Below, piece after piece: positions 8,189-17,092 of a DNA stretch of 64,000 bases. This DNA is from Alicyclobacillus pomorum DSM 14955 (GTDB lineage: Bacteria > Bacillota > Bacilli > Alicyclobacillales > Alicyclobacillaceae). Location: the NCBI RefSeq assembly GCF_000472905.1, contig NZ_AXAR01000006.1, positions 62,001 through 126,000 of the forward strand, written 5' to 3'. The notes below the pieces were generated by a model that was not told the DNA's origin, ran no database searches, and saw only the letters and a program-made list of their open reading frames with translations. The translations under genes were made by a program, and so were the position numbers. The first letter of the stretch is position 1. Each line of letters starts with the position of its first letter.

Positions 8189-9096
8189 TACTTCGGCCTC
8201 CTGTCTTTCGACGCAAACCATTGCCGCAAATACGTGCAAAACTGCGCAGCGCACGCCGGAATAATGCTGTCTTTGCGCATGGCGAGCGTAATCGTTCGCG
8301 CTCCGAGTTGAGCATCCTCCAGCTGAATGACGCGTAAGCGCCCCTGCCCCACGTCATCCATTGCGGAGGAGCGAGGTAGACAGGAAATCCCCACACCGTG
8401 CTGCACCAGGCGGCTGATGCTCTCCAAGCTGTCCGTTTCCATGGCAATCGTGAGTGGCAAGTCTCGTTCCGCCGTAATGTCCGCCAACATTTTGCGGAGA
8501 CCAGACCCTTGTTTCATCAAGACAAACGGGTATTGCACAGCTTCCTCCAAGGTGACGCTACCTCGCTCTGCCAGTGGATGTGTCGGAGCCGCCACCAGCA
8601 ACAGGTCATCTTCGAGAAGCGGCGTGCCTAGCAGTTCTCCTTCTTGGTCTTGGAATGTGGTGACAATGCCGACATCCACCTCCCGTTGCATCAAAGCATC
8701 TAATGTTTCTTTGGAGGATCCGGTCCGCACATAAAATGTCACGCCCGGATGCTGTTCTCTGAATAGCGCAAGCAGCGGTGGCAGAAGGTAGATGGAGGGA
8801 GTCAGGCCCGCACCCAAATACACGTTGCCCACTTCCGGATCTGTGAAGCTGTTCAATTCGTCTCGCATTTTCTCAGCAAGTGCCAAGTGCCGCTTTGCGT
8901 AGCGATACACCAATTCGCCCGCGCGGTTCAGTACCAGTTTCTTGCCAATGCGGTCGAACAGAGGCATACCGCACTGTTGTTCAAGTTGTTGCACGTGGCG
9001 GCTGACCGTCGGTTGCGTCAAGTGCATGGTCGCCGCGGCCTTGACCAGCGTCTCTTGCTCAACAATGTGAACGAACGTCTCAAGCAATTGAAACAT
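8188..9096 (-). CDS. LysR family transcriptional regulator
   Basis: A 302-residue regulator. The N-terminal winged helix (residues 1-60; LVKAAATMHLTQPTVSRHVQQLE) and the C-terminal substrate-binding domain (about 90-295) are both clear. CysL/CytR-like features (VYLGAGLTPSIYLLPP) suggest the YwfK/CysL group, but the co-inducer is unknown. An inverted repeat of T-N11-A type, TATACGAAATCCGTATA, lies 24 bases upstream of the ATG. purA is divergent, 180 bases away, and the GT39 gene is directly downstream with a one-base overlap. Autoregulation is likely; control of purA or the transferase is inference. Confidence 0.9.
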   Translation of the reverse strand: MFQLLETFVHIVEQETLVKAAATMHLTQPTVSRHVQQLEQQCGMPLFDRIGKKLVLNRAGELVYRYAKRHLALAEKMRDELNSFTDPEVGNVYLGAGLTPSIYLLPPLLALFREQHPGVTFYVRTGSSKETLDALMQREVDVGIVTTFQDQEGELLGTPLLEDDLLLVAAPTHPLAERGSVTLEEAVQYPFVLMKQGSGLRKMLADITAERDLPLTIAMETDSLESISRLVQHGVGISCLPRSSAMDDVGQGRLRVIQLEDAQLGARTITLAMRKDSIIPACAAQFCTYLRQWFASKDRRPK

Positions 9097-9120
9097 CCCT
9101 ACACCCCCAAGGCGAAGATA

Positions 9121-9137
9121 TATACGAAATCCGTATA
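9121..9137. promoter_or_regulatory. LysR-type operator (T-N11-A palindrome)
   Basis: TATACG and CGTATA flank AAATC as a perfect inverted repeat in the gap between the LysR gene and purA. A related ATACATCGTAT follows immediately at 9134-9144. The spacing fits a LysR-family recognition site. Confidence 0.6.
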
Positions 9138-9275
9138 CATCGTATGCGACAAATCAATTTTACACATAGATACGGTCGTCATACACTAATGAATGTGATC
9201 AACTTTTCCAGCTCGGTGCTGTTGGGAAATGTGAACGAAATATTGAGATGAGTTTGAATTGAGGAGGGTGCGCAT

Positions 9276-10535
9276 ATGGTGCATGCAGTGGTTGGCGCAC
9301 AGTTCGGCGACGAGGGCAAAGGAAAGATGGTGGATTACTTCGCCGTCGAGGCGGATATGGTCATCCGTTACCAAGGCGGTGGGAACGCTGGACATACCAT
9401 CGTCAACGACTTCGGCAAGTTTGCCCTACATCTTGTCCCATCCGGGATCTTCAACCCATCGACGGTATGTGTACTCGGCGCTGGTGTTGTCATTCACCCG
9501 GCAAATTTGGTGAAAGAGCTCAAGACGCTGCAGGACGCTGGTATCGCCATCGACAATCTGGTGATCTCCGAACGCGCCCATATGGTGCTGCCCTATCATA
9601 TCTGGCAAGACCAGTACGAAGAGCAAACCCGGTCCAAGAAAGTCGGGACCACCTTACAAGGCATCGGTCCTGCCTACCAAGACAAGACCGGTCGCTTCGG
9701 ACTGCAGATTGGTGAAATGAAAGATCTGGAACGGTTCCGCGAGCGTCTGAAGGGCGCGTTTGACCTCAAGTTGCGGCGGATGCCCGGGATGGAAGAGGTC
9801 AGCGGATCGTTTGAGGAGATGTGGAACGAATTGATGGCAGCGCGCGAAGTACTGCTGCCATACATCAAGGATACGATTCCGTTGGTACGCGACGCGGTAC
9901 AGGCAGGCAAACACGTACTCCTTGAGGGCCAACTCGGCGTCATGCGCGATCTCGACTGGGGCGTCTACCCGTTTGTCACCTCCTCCAACCCGATTTCCGG
10001 AGCAACGTCCGTGGGTGCCGGCATTCCGCCAACGGCCATCAAGCGCGTGACGGGCATCACGAAAGCGTACACCACCGCCGTGGGCGAGGGGCCGTTCCCG
10101 ACGATGCTCGACAACGAAATCGGCGACTATCTGCGGGAGAAAGGCCATGAATACGGTGCAACCACGGGCCGCAAGCGTACATGCGGTTGGCTGGACCTGC
10201 CGACACTCAGATACGGAACGTGGCTCAACGGATACACAGAGCTGGCGCTCATGAAATTGGACGTCTTGAGCGGGCTCAAGGAAGTGGCCGTTTGCACGGG
10301 ATATGAACTGCACGGCACTGTGCACGACATGCCACTGCTCGCGCACGAAATGGAGCAGGTGAAGCCCGTGTACCAGACCTTGCCTGGTTGGGACGAGGAC
10401 CTGTCGGATATCACGTCGTACGATGCGCTGCCGGCAAACGCGCAGGCATTCATCGCCTACGTGGAAAAAGCGGTCGGCGTGCCCATCAAGTACGTGTCGG
10501 TGGGGCCAGATAGGAAGCAAACGATTGTGCGGTAA
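9276..10535 (+). CDS. purA: Adenylosuccinate synthetase
   Basis: A 419-residue enzyme that joins IMP and aspartate using GTP, the first committed step from IMP to AMP, in the cytoplasm. Seen: GAQFGDEGKGK at residues 7 to 17 (GTP-binding P-loop with catalytic Asp), GGGNAGHT at about 37-44 (IMP loop and catalytic His), GTTLQGIGPAY near 127, SSNPISGATSVGAG, and GATTGRKRTCGWLDL in the C-terminal half. Length is slightly below the usual 428 to 432. GAGGAGGG lies 7 bases before the ATG. It stands alone, divergent from a LysR regulator. Confidence 0.95.
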   Translation: MVHAVVGAQFGDEGKGKMVDYFAVEADMVIRYQGGGNAGHTIVNDFGKFALHLVPSGIFNPSTVCVLGAGVVIHPANLVKELKTLQDAGIAIDNLVISERAHMVLPYHIWQDQYEEQTRSKKVGTTLQGIGPAYQDKTGRFGLQIGEMKDLERFRERLKGAFDLKLRRMPGMEEVSGSFEEMWNELMAAREVLLPYIKDTIPLVRDAVQAGKHVLLEGQLGVMRDLDWGVYPFVTSSNPISGATSVGAGIPPTAIKRVTGITKAYTTAVGEGPFPTMLDNEIGDYLREKGHEYGATTGRKRTCGWLDLPTLRYGTWLNGYTELALMKLDVLSGLKEVAVCTGYELHGTVHDMPLLAHEMEQVKPVYQTLPGWDEDLSDITSYDALPANAQAFIAYVEKAVGVPIKYVSVGPDRKQTIVR

Positions 10536-10599
10536 ATGGAGTCTGCGGCCTAGACCGTAATGCTGTAATCCCACTGTCTAAGAGGCGCAAGATGACAAA

Positions 10600-10636
10600 G
10601 AAGCACCGGGCAAAAGTCCCATTTTGCCGGTGCTTC
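10600..10636 (-). terminator. Hairpin between purA and the DJ-1 gene
   Basis: GAAGCACCGGGCAAAA and TTTTGCCGGTGCTTC form a long stem between convergent genes. The downstream T tract is weak on both strands (TTTGTC on minus), so its use as a terminator is likely but unproven. Confidence 0.5.
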
Positions 10637-10698
10637 CCGTCAGCCTCTCCGATTCAAACGGAGTTCGGTGACAAACAGTGTCATGGTTTCCTCGACAC

Positions 10699-11373
10699 TT
10701 ATGCCGGGTTTTCAATTGCTTCAATCACTTTTTCCGCGGTGCTCTTGCTGGACATCGGATTTTGCCCCGTCACCAAGTTTCCATCGCGAACCGAGAAGTC
10801 AGCCCATTTTTCGCCGCAAACAAATTCCGCGCCTTGTTCACGCAACTTGGTTTCCAGCAAAAACGGCATGTGCTCTTCCAAACCGGTTTCCTTTTCTTCG
10901 GCGTTCGTAAAGCAATTGACCTTTTTGCCCTTCACGAGCGGTGTACCGTCCTGGTATGTCACATTGACCAGACCGGCCGGGCCATGGCAAACCGCTCCAA
11001 TGACTTTTCCATCCTCGGCAAATTGCTGCAATACGTATTGCAAGGTCTCGTTGTCCGGAAAATCAAACATGGTGCCATGCCCACCGGGGAGGAAAATTGC
11101 GTCAAACCCTTTTGCATCATCCTTGCTCAGTGGCACCGTGTGTTTTAACTCCTCTTCCGCAGCTTGCCATTCCGATTTCTTCTCTTCCGGCACACTGTTG
11201 GGATCCAGCGCAACCTCCCCACCTTGGATGCTGGTCACTTTCACGTCATACCCTTTGTCTTTAAACACCTGATAAGGTACGGCAAACTCTTCCAACCAAA
11301 GTCCGGTTTTGTGATCCTCCGTAATCTTCGTGTGGTTGGTCACGACCATCAGAATGCGCTTTGTCTTGGACAT
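10699..11373 (-). CDS. DJ-1/PfpI family protein (Hsp31/glyoxalase III-like)
   Basis: A 224-residue cytoplasmic protein of the type 1 glutamine amidotransferase-like fold. The nucleophile elbow VIGAVCHGPAGLVN (Cys near residue 131, followed by His) and the LPGGHGTMFDFPDN segment match the class I-like Hsp31/YDR533C group, whose members act as glutathione-independent glyoxalases or chaperones against methylglyoxal and stress. The ATG at 11373 follows AGGAGG by 8 bases; an earlier in-frame start at 11439 lacks such a site. It is monocistronic and converges on purA. Confidence 0.88.
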   Translation of the reverse strand: MSKTKRILMVVTNHTKITEDHKTGLWLEEFAVPYQVFKDKGYDVKVTSIQGGEVALDPNSVPEEKKSEWQAAEEELKHTVPLSKDDAKGFDAIFLPGGHGTMFDFPDNETLQYVLQQFAEDGKVIGAVCHGPAGLVNVTYQDGTPLVKGKKVNCFTNAEEKETGLEEHMPFLLETKLREQGAEFVCGEKWADFSVRDGNLVTGQNPMSSKSTAEKVIEAIENPA

Positions 11374-11527
11374 TGCCGATACCTCCTTGTTTTTCGATTG
11401 AATCCGTGATGCGGTTGGATTCAATCGGTGATGGTTCATCCGCGTTCCTCGATTATATTTTATACAAGTCGCTTTAGAATTTGAAGCAACCTATATGTTG
11501 TTCCATGTTGGTCACAACACTGTCGGT

Positions 11528-12919
11528 TTATTGTACAGCTGCTCGAGCTCGGATTTCTTGCAGTTCGCCTGTTGTATTGAGTTTGGCTTTCATCGCGAAG
11601 TAGTAGATCACAGCTGGCAATATCAAGGCCACCATCCATGCGATGTCCACGTGACCTAACGCTTTGGAGATTGGCCCTTCGTATACACCGTCTACGTGCA
11701 TGAACGGAATCTGTGCAACGATGGTGACGAGGTACGTACCAATACAGGTCCAATTGAACTTTCCATACTGGCCGTTCACATCGAAAATGTCCTTGACACT
11801 GTAGTTTCCGTGGCGGAGCAGGTAGTAGTCAACCAAGTTAATCGCGCTCCACGGCACCATGATGTACTGGAGCAACAACATGAAGTCGTTCATGATGGTA
11901 ATGAGACTTCCTTGTCCGACAATCCCAATCCATGTTCCAATGGCATCGACGATGGCCAAGATGACAAACCGCATCGTCGGCGTGACCTTGATCTTTGTGA
12001 ACGGTTCGATGGTCGTGACTGTCGCCATGAACGCGCAGTACAGGTTCAGCACGTTGACGCCGAGGATCCCCAGGACGATGACCATGTAAACCACGGGTTC
12101 TAAACCGTGACCCACCATCTGTGCAAGGAATCCAGTCGGATCTTGACCGAATTTAGATGAAGCCGCGACCAAGATTACGCCTAACCCCATCGCCCATCCA
12201 GTGCCGAGAACGCCACCAGCGTACGTCCATCCAAACGTCGCCCACGGCGATGTGTTGCGAGGCAAGTATCGCGAGTAGTCTGCGACGTACGGTGCGTACG
12301 TGAGCAACCACGTCGCACAAATACTCAGAGCCATCAAGAACGGTCCGAACTTAAACCCGGACGCAGACCAGCTATTTGCCGGCAATGGCAGGCGAAATGC
12401 GTCAACAGTGATGAGAACGAACACGATGCCGAACAGGATGGCGAAGTATTTTTCGACGGCGTGAATGAGGTCGTAACCGTACGTTGTGACAATGAGGGTA
12501 ACGCCGTTGAGAACAATCATCGCCAACCATACTGGAATGTGGGGCATGGCGCTATGAATCGCTTGAGCGCCGAGTAGGCCACTGTAGTAGACGGATCCAA
12601 TGTACATGACCATGACGAGCATCAGTGGCAAGATGGCGCCAATGACACCGAATTGCGCGCGACTTTGAATCATCTGCGGGATGCCGAGCTTCGGCCCTTG
12701 GGCGGAGTGTGTCGCCATGAACACCCCGCCGATTAGATTGCCGAGCACGACGGCGACGAGTGCCCAGAATACGTTGAGGCCGAGTGAGATGGCCACCGCG
12801 CCTGTCATGACCGGCGTGAGTTGCATGTTGCTGCTGAACCAGATGTTAAACAGGTCTCGTGCTTTACCGTGACGCTCTGAATCCGGAATATAGTCGATGC
12901 TACGCTGTTCAACCTTCAT
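11528..12919 (-). CDS. NCS1 family cytosine/purine/allantoin permease
   Basis: A 463-residue membrane protein with about 12 helices. Seen: the N-terminal PxxxRHGKARDLFNIWFSSN segment, helix-1 NMQLTPVMTGA, GPKLGIPQMIQSRAQFG near residue 75, all standard in nucleobase:cation symporter-1 proteins (CodB, PucI and Mhp1 relatives). It should import cytosine, a purine, allantoin or a hydantoin with a cation. AGGGGG precedes the ATG. No neighbour on the same strand fixes the substrate. A c-di-AMP riboswitch lies about 480 bases upstream on the same strand, but a short decayed frame intervenes, so control by it is uncertain. Confidence 0.87.
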   Translation of the reverse strand: MKVEQRSIDYIPDSERHGKARDLFNIWFSSNMQLTPVMTGAVAISLGLNVFWALVAVVLGNLIGGVFMATHSAQGPKLGIPQMIQSRAQFGVIGAILPLMLVMVMYIGSVYYSGLLGAQAIHSAMPHIPVWLAMIVLNGVTLIVTTYGYDLIHAVEKYFAILFGIVFVLITVDAFRLPLPANSWSASGFKFGPFLMALSICATWLLTYAPYVADYSRYLPRNTSPWATFGWTYAGGVLGTGWAMGLGVILVAASSKFGQDPTGFLAQMVGHGLEPVVYMVIVLGILGVNVLNLYCAFMATVTTIEPFTKIKVTPTMRFVILAIVDAIGTWIGIVGQGSLITIMNDFMLLLQYIMVPWSAINLVDYYLLRHGNYSVKDIFDVNGQYGKFNWTCIGTYLVTIVAQIPFMHVDGVYEGPISKALGHVDIAWMVALILPAVIYYFAMKAKLNTTGELQEIRARAAVQ

Positions 12920-13306
12920 TTACAGTACCCCCTTGTTGCATTCGGTCTATGATTTCAGTGCTCCACGTACGAAGTTGTGGATGTGGCGTAGGCCGTGTTC
13001 AATCAGGGAGGCATAAAAGTACACGTAAAAACGACTTTGGCGTACGTCGTTTATCAAGCACTGATTTTTATTGTATTTTCTACCTCTTTATCCCAGTGGA
13101 CTATGAAACGATTCCACTTGGATATTCCGACGATGAAAGCACAAGGTAAATTCAGGGATATATGACGGAAGCAGATGGAGCTTCGTCGTCAACGACGGAC
13201 GTGACTCGGCACGAAAACAGTAGACGTTATACCCACGACGTCAAACATATGTTCTCCTGACTGCTGGAGCTGAGCGAATGGAACAGCCGCAATTTGTAGA
13301 AGTTGT
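12920..13306. other. Gene-free stretch downstream of the orphan riboswitch
   Basis: No convincing gene is seen. On the minus strand one frame stays open from about 13377 to 13198 (reading SAAILISSASNNPVIASGLR and on), out of frame with the start at 13378, which looks like the decayed remainder of a gene. The last 100 bases must hold the NCS1 permease promoter, which I could not place with confidence. Confidence 0.5.
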
Positions 13307-13378
13307 CTAAGTCCACTCGCGATGACGGGATTGTTGCTTGCAGAACTTATGAGGATTGCTGCAGAGGGGTTTAAACAT
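13307..13378 (-). pseudogene. Relic reading frame behind the orphan c-di-AMP riboswitch
   Basis: GGAAGGAGATG lies a few bases before an ATG at 13378 that opens only 23 codons (MFKPLCSNPHKF...) before TAG at 13307-13309. The first three residues match those of the LysM-NlpC protein at 5508-6617, and in the next frame the sequence reads on like a signal peptide (SAAILISSASNN). I read this as a frameshifted former cell-wall hydrolase or other riboswitch-controlled gene, with its body lost. A real 23-residue leader peptide is the alternative. Confidence 0.45.
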
Positions 13379-13400
13379 GTAAAACATCTCCTTCCAATAC

Positions 13401-13515
13401 GCTTACGAGGTTAGCTGTCGGGTTAGGGTAGAAAGGGTACCCCACGATAACGTTTCACCCCAAAATTGGTTCCCCCGCTTCCCGCACGGTCATTCACTTC
13501 CGCCCGGGAATTCAG
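13401..13515 (-). promoter_or_regulatory. Second c-di-AMP (ydaO-type) riboswitch, orphaned
   Basis: On the minus strand: AGCGGGGGAACC, GGGGTGAAACG, GGTACCCTTTCTACCCTA and ACCCGACAGCTAACCTCGTAAG, in the order and spacing of the ydaO RNA. The last block is closer to consensus than in the copy at 6641. A good ribosome binding site and ATG follow, but only a 23-codon frame. Confidence 0.9.
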
Positions 13516-13519
13516 CGCT

Positions 13520-13809
13520 ATTTGATGAAGTTAGTTCCTTTCTTTACCTTACATCAAATATGGCCACAGCGCAAATGTATGACATTTTCAGGTTGTGGAC
13601 ATCGCGAGATTCGGGCTCGTGAAAACTGCCCGTCCAGATTGAGGGCTGTCCACACAAATTGAGCAGAAACTGACTATGATATAGCGGCTCTGTTGAGGGC
13701 AATGCGACCTTTCCGCTACATTCCCTTCAACCCGAACGAATCCTGGACAACCTGTCACGGTTGACTTCTATGAGAGCCCAATACATGATGCCTATCAGGA
13801 GGATAGAAA
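13520..13809. other. Gene-free stretch between riboswitch and pseudogene
   Basis: No gene seen. It should hold the minus-strand promoter for the riboswitch RNA (near 13560-13590) and the plus-strand promoter of the haloperoxidase pseudogene. An inverted repeat ATTTGATG...CATCAAAT with a 26-base loop occurs at about 13521-13562. Function unknown. Confidence 0.4.
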
Positions 13810-15188
13810 ATGAAACATTCAAAATCTCACTGCGAAATCGAACCTTAGTCTCCAAAGGAACGCCTGGAAAAAGCCTTTCGTATTCGTGCACAGGCCGCTG
13901 AATTTCAAAAGGGGCTACCTCTCCCGGACCATCCTTGTAACGGGGACGAACACTTATTTTCCAATAAAATCGCTAACTATTCTAAGGCTCTCCCACACAA
14001 TCAACTCGGGGAAGTTCATCTCGACGCCTACAATGCCTTCATTCATGCGTTAACGACAGGCAAACCAGGGGATTTTGAGTCCATCCCTCTTGGCGGAGTC
14101 GTCAAGCTCACTGATCCGCAAGCCACCTATGCGTTCGAATTGGCAGGGCCCGATAGTCATCATTTGGGTATCGCTGTACCACCAGCATTCAGTAGTGCCC
14201 GAGAAGCAAGCGAGATGGGCAAGCTCTACTGGCGTGCACTCACGCGCGACGTACCTTTCGCAGAATTTGACACCAACCCCCTCTCTCAGGCTGCCGCTTC
14301 TGATCTATCCAAATTTTCTGATTTTCGTGGTCCAAAAGTGAATGGTAATGTCACTACGGGTACCTTGTTCCGCGAGAAAATCCCCGGTGACCTCGTGGGT
14401 CCTTTCATTTCCCAATTCCTATGGAAGGACATTCCTTTCGGAGCCACTACGATTGTTCAGCGATATCGTACGACAGTGGTCTGGGTGCTTGTTTGATTCT
14501 GCTCAGTTTTGGGCCGTCAGCTCTAGATCCAGGAAACCCATATTTCGATTCGATGACTCAAGTCGGTTTTGCCACCTTCGGTGGGCCGCACATTCTGGAT
14601 ATGGTCGCGCGGGCGGCTCGGGTGGCCCTAGAGTCTGCTTGGTTCCAAAAATTTCTGGTCCATCGCCGACTCCGTCCGGAGGAGTTCGGAGGGCGCGTCC
14701 ACAATCGCTTAATCGGCGCCGCCAACTACCCAATTAACCCAGAATTGCTCAATTCAGAAGCTGTTTCACGAGTCTATAGTAAATATGGCACTTATCTGCT
14801 GCCTATGGGCTATCCGGAAGGATGTCCCACCCATCCTGCGTTTCCTGGTGGTCACGCTAGCTTTGTTGGGGCCATGGTGACTATGCTAAAGGCGTTTTTT
14901 AATGAATCGTTTGTGATCCCCAATCCGGTAACGGCTAGCTCAGACGGACAACTGTTACTCCCCTATTCTGGCACGTCTTTAACAATCGGCGGTGAACTCA
15001 ACAAACTTGCCTCCAATATTACGCATGGACGTGACACTGCCGGTCTACACTGGCGCTCTGATGGCGAAGGCTTAAAGCTAGGAGAAGCTGTTGCCATCGG
15101 AATTCTTCGGGATTACAGGGCTACTTTCAACGAACGGTTTGGCGGTTTCTCCCTTACCCAATTTGACGGTACAACGATAACAATCTAA
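13810..15188 (+). pseudogene. Vanadium-dependent haloperoxidase (PAP2 superfamily), disrupted
   Basis: Reading from an ATG at 13810 (AGGAGG upstream), codon 13 is TAG (13846-13848). The same frame then runs on as a typical N-terminal helical domain until about 14475. There the frame changes and a stretch corresponding to several tens of residues seems lost, because IVQRYRT is followed directly by ACLILLSFGPSALDPGNPY. The C-terminal part keeps the vanadate and phosphate-binding motifs: RRLRPEEFGGRVHNRL, HPAFPGGHASFVG and THGRDTAGLHWRSDGE. With one nonsense codon and one frame-changing deletion it should not make an active enzyme. Base composition is more AT-rich than the neighbours, hinting at acquired DNA. 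Confidence 0.85.
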
Positions 15189-15213
15189 TAGAATGCTCAG
15201 CATTCCTCACAAG

Positions 15214-15241
15214 CAAAAACCGAGGAGAAAATCTCCTCGGT
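15214..15241 (-). terminator. Terminator of the methyltransferase (moa) operon
   Basis: On the minus strand ACCGAGGAGA and TCTCCTCGGT pair around TTT and are followed by TTTTTGC. It lies 50 bases past the methyltransferase stop and 26 bases beyond the end of the haloperoxidase pseudogene. Confidence 0.85.
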
Positions 15242-15289
15242 CCTGCTCTTATTCTCTCATATCCTGGTTCCACGCACCTGTCATCGTGA

Positions 15290-16354
15290 CTACCTCGGCC
15301 TCGCCACAATGCCGTTGTGCGCCTTAATGATGCCGTGGCGTAGAATCTCAAAGCCGTTTTCGTACAAGTAGAGCCCCATCTGCTGCACGGTCATCAGTTC
15401 ACGATACGTATAGTTCATCGCTTCCGCCATGACGTGGTAGAACAACCGAGACTTCCATTGTAAGCGGGGTGTCGTGAGGATGGCGTAGCCGCCAGGCTTG
15501 AGGAATCGGCGGTGAAAATCTATCGCTTCTGGTTTGTATTCGTCCGGAAAATGCTCGATGAGTCCGACGCTGAGCACAATGTCAAACTCCTGGCCGAACG
15601 GGAGGTTGCGAATATCGTCGACCATAAAGTCGGTGTTCATCTGGTCCTTGTACCAGACACGGTGTCCACCGGTCTCCGGATTCACGCCAAGGAACGGGTA
15701 GTACTCGGGAAACTTGCCAAAACGGTCTGTCTTGCAAAACTCGTCGTAGTCCACCAGTACGGCTTCCCCACCGGGATACATGGCGTACAACTGCATCGCT
15801 TCATAGCCATCAGCAGCGCCGAGAAACAAGATCTTGGGCCTATGCACCTGCAATCCCTGAAATAGTGCGCGTTTTCCACGCGGATCCCAAATGGCGTCTT
15901 GTACCCGGTGTGTCAAATTCCACAGTGCGAGCTGCTGCATTTCTGTGAACAGATCCGGAACCTCGCCCCATTTGAACGTGGATAGCGCTTGTATCATTTG
16001 CCGACGTACCCGACTGCGCTCTGTGGGCACATCTTTGATAAACCACTCATGAAACGACCTGTTGAATTTTTGCCAGGATACGGGGACAGGCATGGTGTCA
16101 CCGTTTTGCTCTTCCCAAACCCGTTTGCCACTCGCGTAGTTCTCCACCCGAAACGGCCGTCCTACGTCTTTCCAAGACACCGTGGCCCAGTCTCGCACAA
16201 TATGGTCGCGGATAAACTTCTGCGTTTCTGGCGGAGACGGCGTCCTCAGATCAATGCGCAGATTGGACAACGTTTTGGTCATACCGATGTGCTGTTCTTG
16301 AAACGGCCTTGAACAGTCGGTCTCTCGTAAGACCTGTTCACGTGCCATGACCAT
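15290..16354 (-). CDS. Class I SAM-dependent methyltransferase
   Basis: A 354-residue protein. Residues about 170-310 carry a Rossmann methyltransferase domain: PKILFLGAADGYEAMQLYA (motif I), EAVLVDYDEFC (acidic motif II), FDIVLSVGLIEHFPDE (motif IV) and FLKPGGYAILTTPR (post-motif). The N-terminal 160 residues are not recognised and may bind the substrate. It is the last gene of the mocA-moaA-moaD-moaE operon, about 15 bases after moaE's neighbour start region, followed by a terminator. The substrate is unknown; the location suggests, but does not prove, a link to molybdenum enzymes. AGGAGGAG precedes the GTG/ATG pair at 16357/16354. Confidence 0.75.
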   Translation of the reverse strand: MVMAREQVLRETDCSRPFQEQHIGMTKTLSNLRIDLRTPSPPETQKFIRDHIVRDWATVSWKDVGRPFRVENYASGKRVWEEQNGDTMPVPVSWQKFNRSFHEWFIKDVPTERSRVRRQMIQALSTFKWGEVPDLFTEMQQLALWNLTHRVQDAIWDPRGKRALFQGLQVHRPKILFLGAADGYEAMQLYAMYPGGEAVLVDYDEFCKTDRFGKFPEYYPFLGVNPETGGHRVWYKDQMNTDFMVDDIRNLPFGQEFDIVLSVGLIEHFPDEYKPEAIDFHRRFLKPGGYAILTTPRLQWKSRLFYHVMAEAMNYTYRELMTVQQMGLYLYENGFEILRHGIIKAHNGIVARPR

Positions 16355-16369
16355 CACGGCATCTCCTCC

Positions 16370-16798
16370 TCAAGTGGCAAACCCTTTTTGATGCCCAATC
16401 CACTCAGATCCGTCGTCCCAGTTCTCCTTTTTCCATATGGGGACAATCTCCTTCAATCTATCAATGGCGTATGCGCTTGCAGCAAATCCGACATCTCGGT
16501 GCGGAGCGGCCACTACGGAGACGACGGCAATGTCCCCGATATCGAGCCTGCCAATTCGGTGCGTCATGGCAAGCTGCGTGTGCGGCCAGCGTTCTTTGAT
16601 TTCCTTCGCAATGTCAGCCATGGTTTGTACAGCCATGGGTTCGTATGCTTCGTATTCCAAGTAGATGGTTCTCTTCCCCTTCGTGAATTCGCGCACCGTT
16701 CCAATAAAAGGAACAATCGCACCGATGTCCGGCCCACCAACCTTGGCAATCACCTCCGCAGGATTGATGGGATCTCGAACAATTTCGAAATACTTCAT
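16370..16798 (-). CDS. moaE: Molybdopterin synthase catalytic subunit
   Basis: A 142-residue MoaE. With MoaD it puts two sulfurs into precursor Z (cPMP) to make molybdopterin. Seen: GAIVPFIGTVREFTKGK near residue 27, LEYEAYEPMA, MTHRIGRLDIGDIAVVSVVAAPHR and PIWKKENWDDGSEWIGHQKG at the C-terminus with the conserved lysines that form the active site and bind the MoaD tail. GGAGGG lies 6 bases upstream. It directly follows moaD. Confidence 0.95.
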   Translation of the reverse strand: MKYFEIVRDPINPAEVIAKVGGPDIGAIVPFIGTVREFTKGKRTIYLEYEAYEPMAVQTMADIAKEIKERWPHTQLAMTHRIGRLDIGDIAVVSVVAAPHRDVGFAASAYAIDRLKEIVPIWKKENWDDGSEWIGHQKGFAT

Positions 16799-16801
16799 CG
16801 C

Positions 16802-17044
16802 TTACCCTCCACTGACTGGCGGTATAATGGCTATCTCGTCCCCTGGTTCCAATTTTTCTTCTCGCATCACGTACTGGAGATTGCGCGCGACCATGGAACT
16901 GTGCAAAATCTCCTTTGCGTCCGGGTATCTCTGCGTGAGCACATGGATGAGATCCGCAACACTGGCTGCCTCTCTTTCTGGAATGCGGACTTCACTCTGG
17001 CCTACGACCTCAGCCAACTTCGCAAAAACCTTTACAGTAAGCAT
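16802..17044 (-). CDS. moaD: Molybdopterin synthase sulfur carrier subunit
   Basis: An 80-residue ubiquitin-like protein ending in PPVSGG. The terminal Gly-Gly is adenylated and turned into the thiocarboxylate that gives sulfur to MoaE. The beta-grasp start MLTVKVFAKLAEVVG is clear. I chose the ATG at 17044, with GGCGGAGGAGAAT before it, over an in-frame ATG ten codons earlier. Three bases separate it from moaE. Confidence 0.93.
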   Translation of the reverse strand: MLTVKVFAKLAEVVGQSEVRIPEREAASVADLIHVLTQRYPDAKEILHSSMVARNLQYVMREEKLEPGDEIAIIPPVSGG

Positions 17045-17092
17045 ATTCTCCTCCGCCCCCAACAGAATCTCCATGAGAACAGATGTCAGGCG

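Noticed and set aside
13846-13848. TAG as a recoded (pyrrolysine or read-through) codon in the haloperoxidase
   Set aside because: A second, independent lesion (frame-changing deletion near 14475) shows that the gene is broken, and no recoding element is seen.
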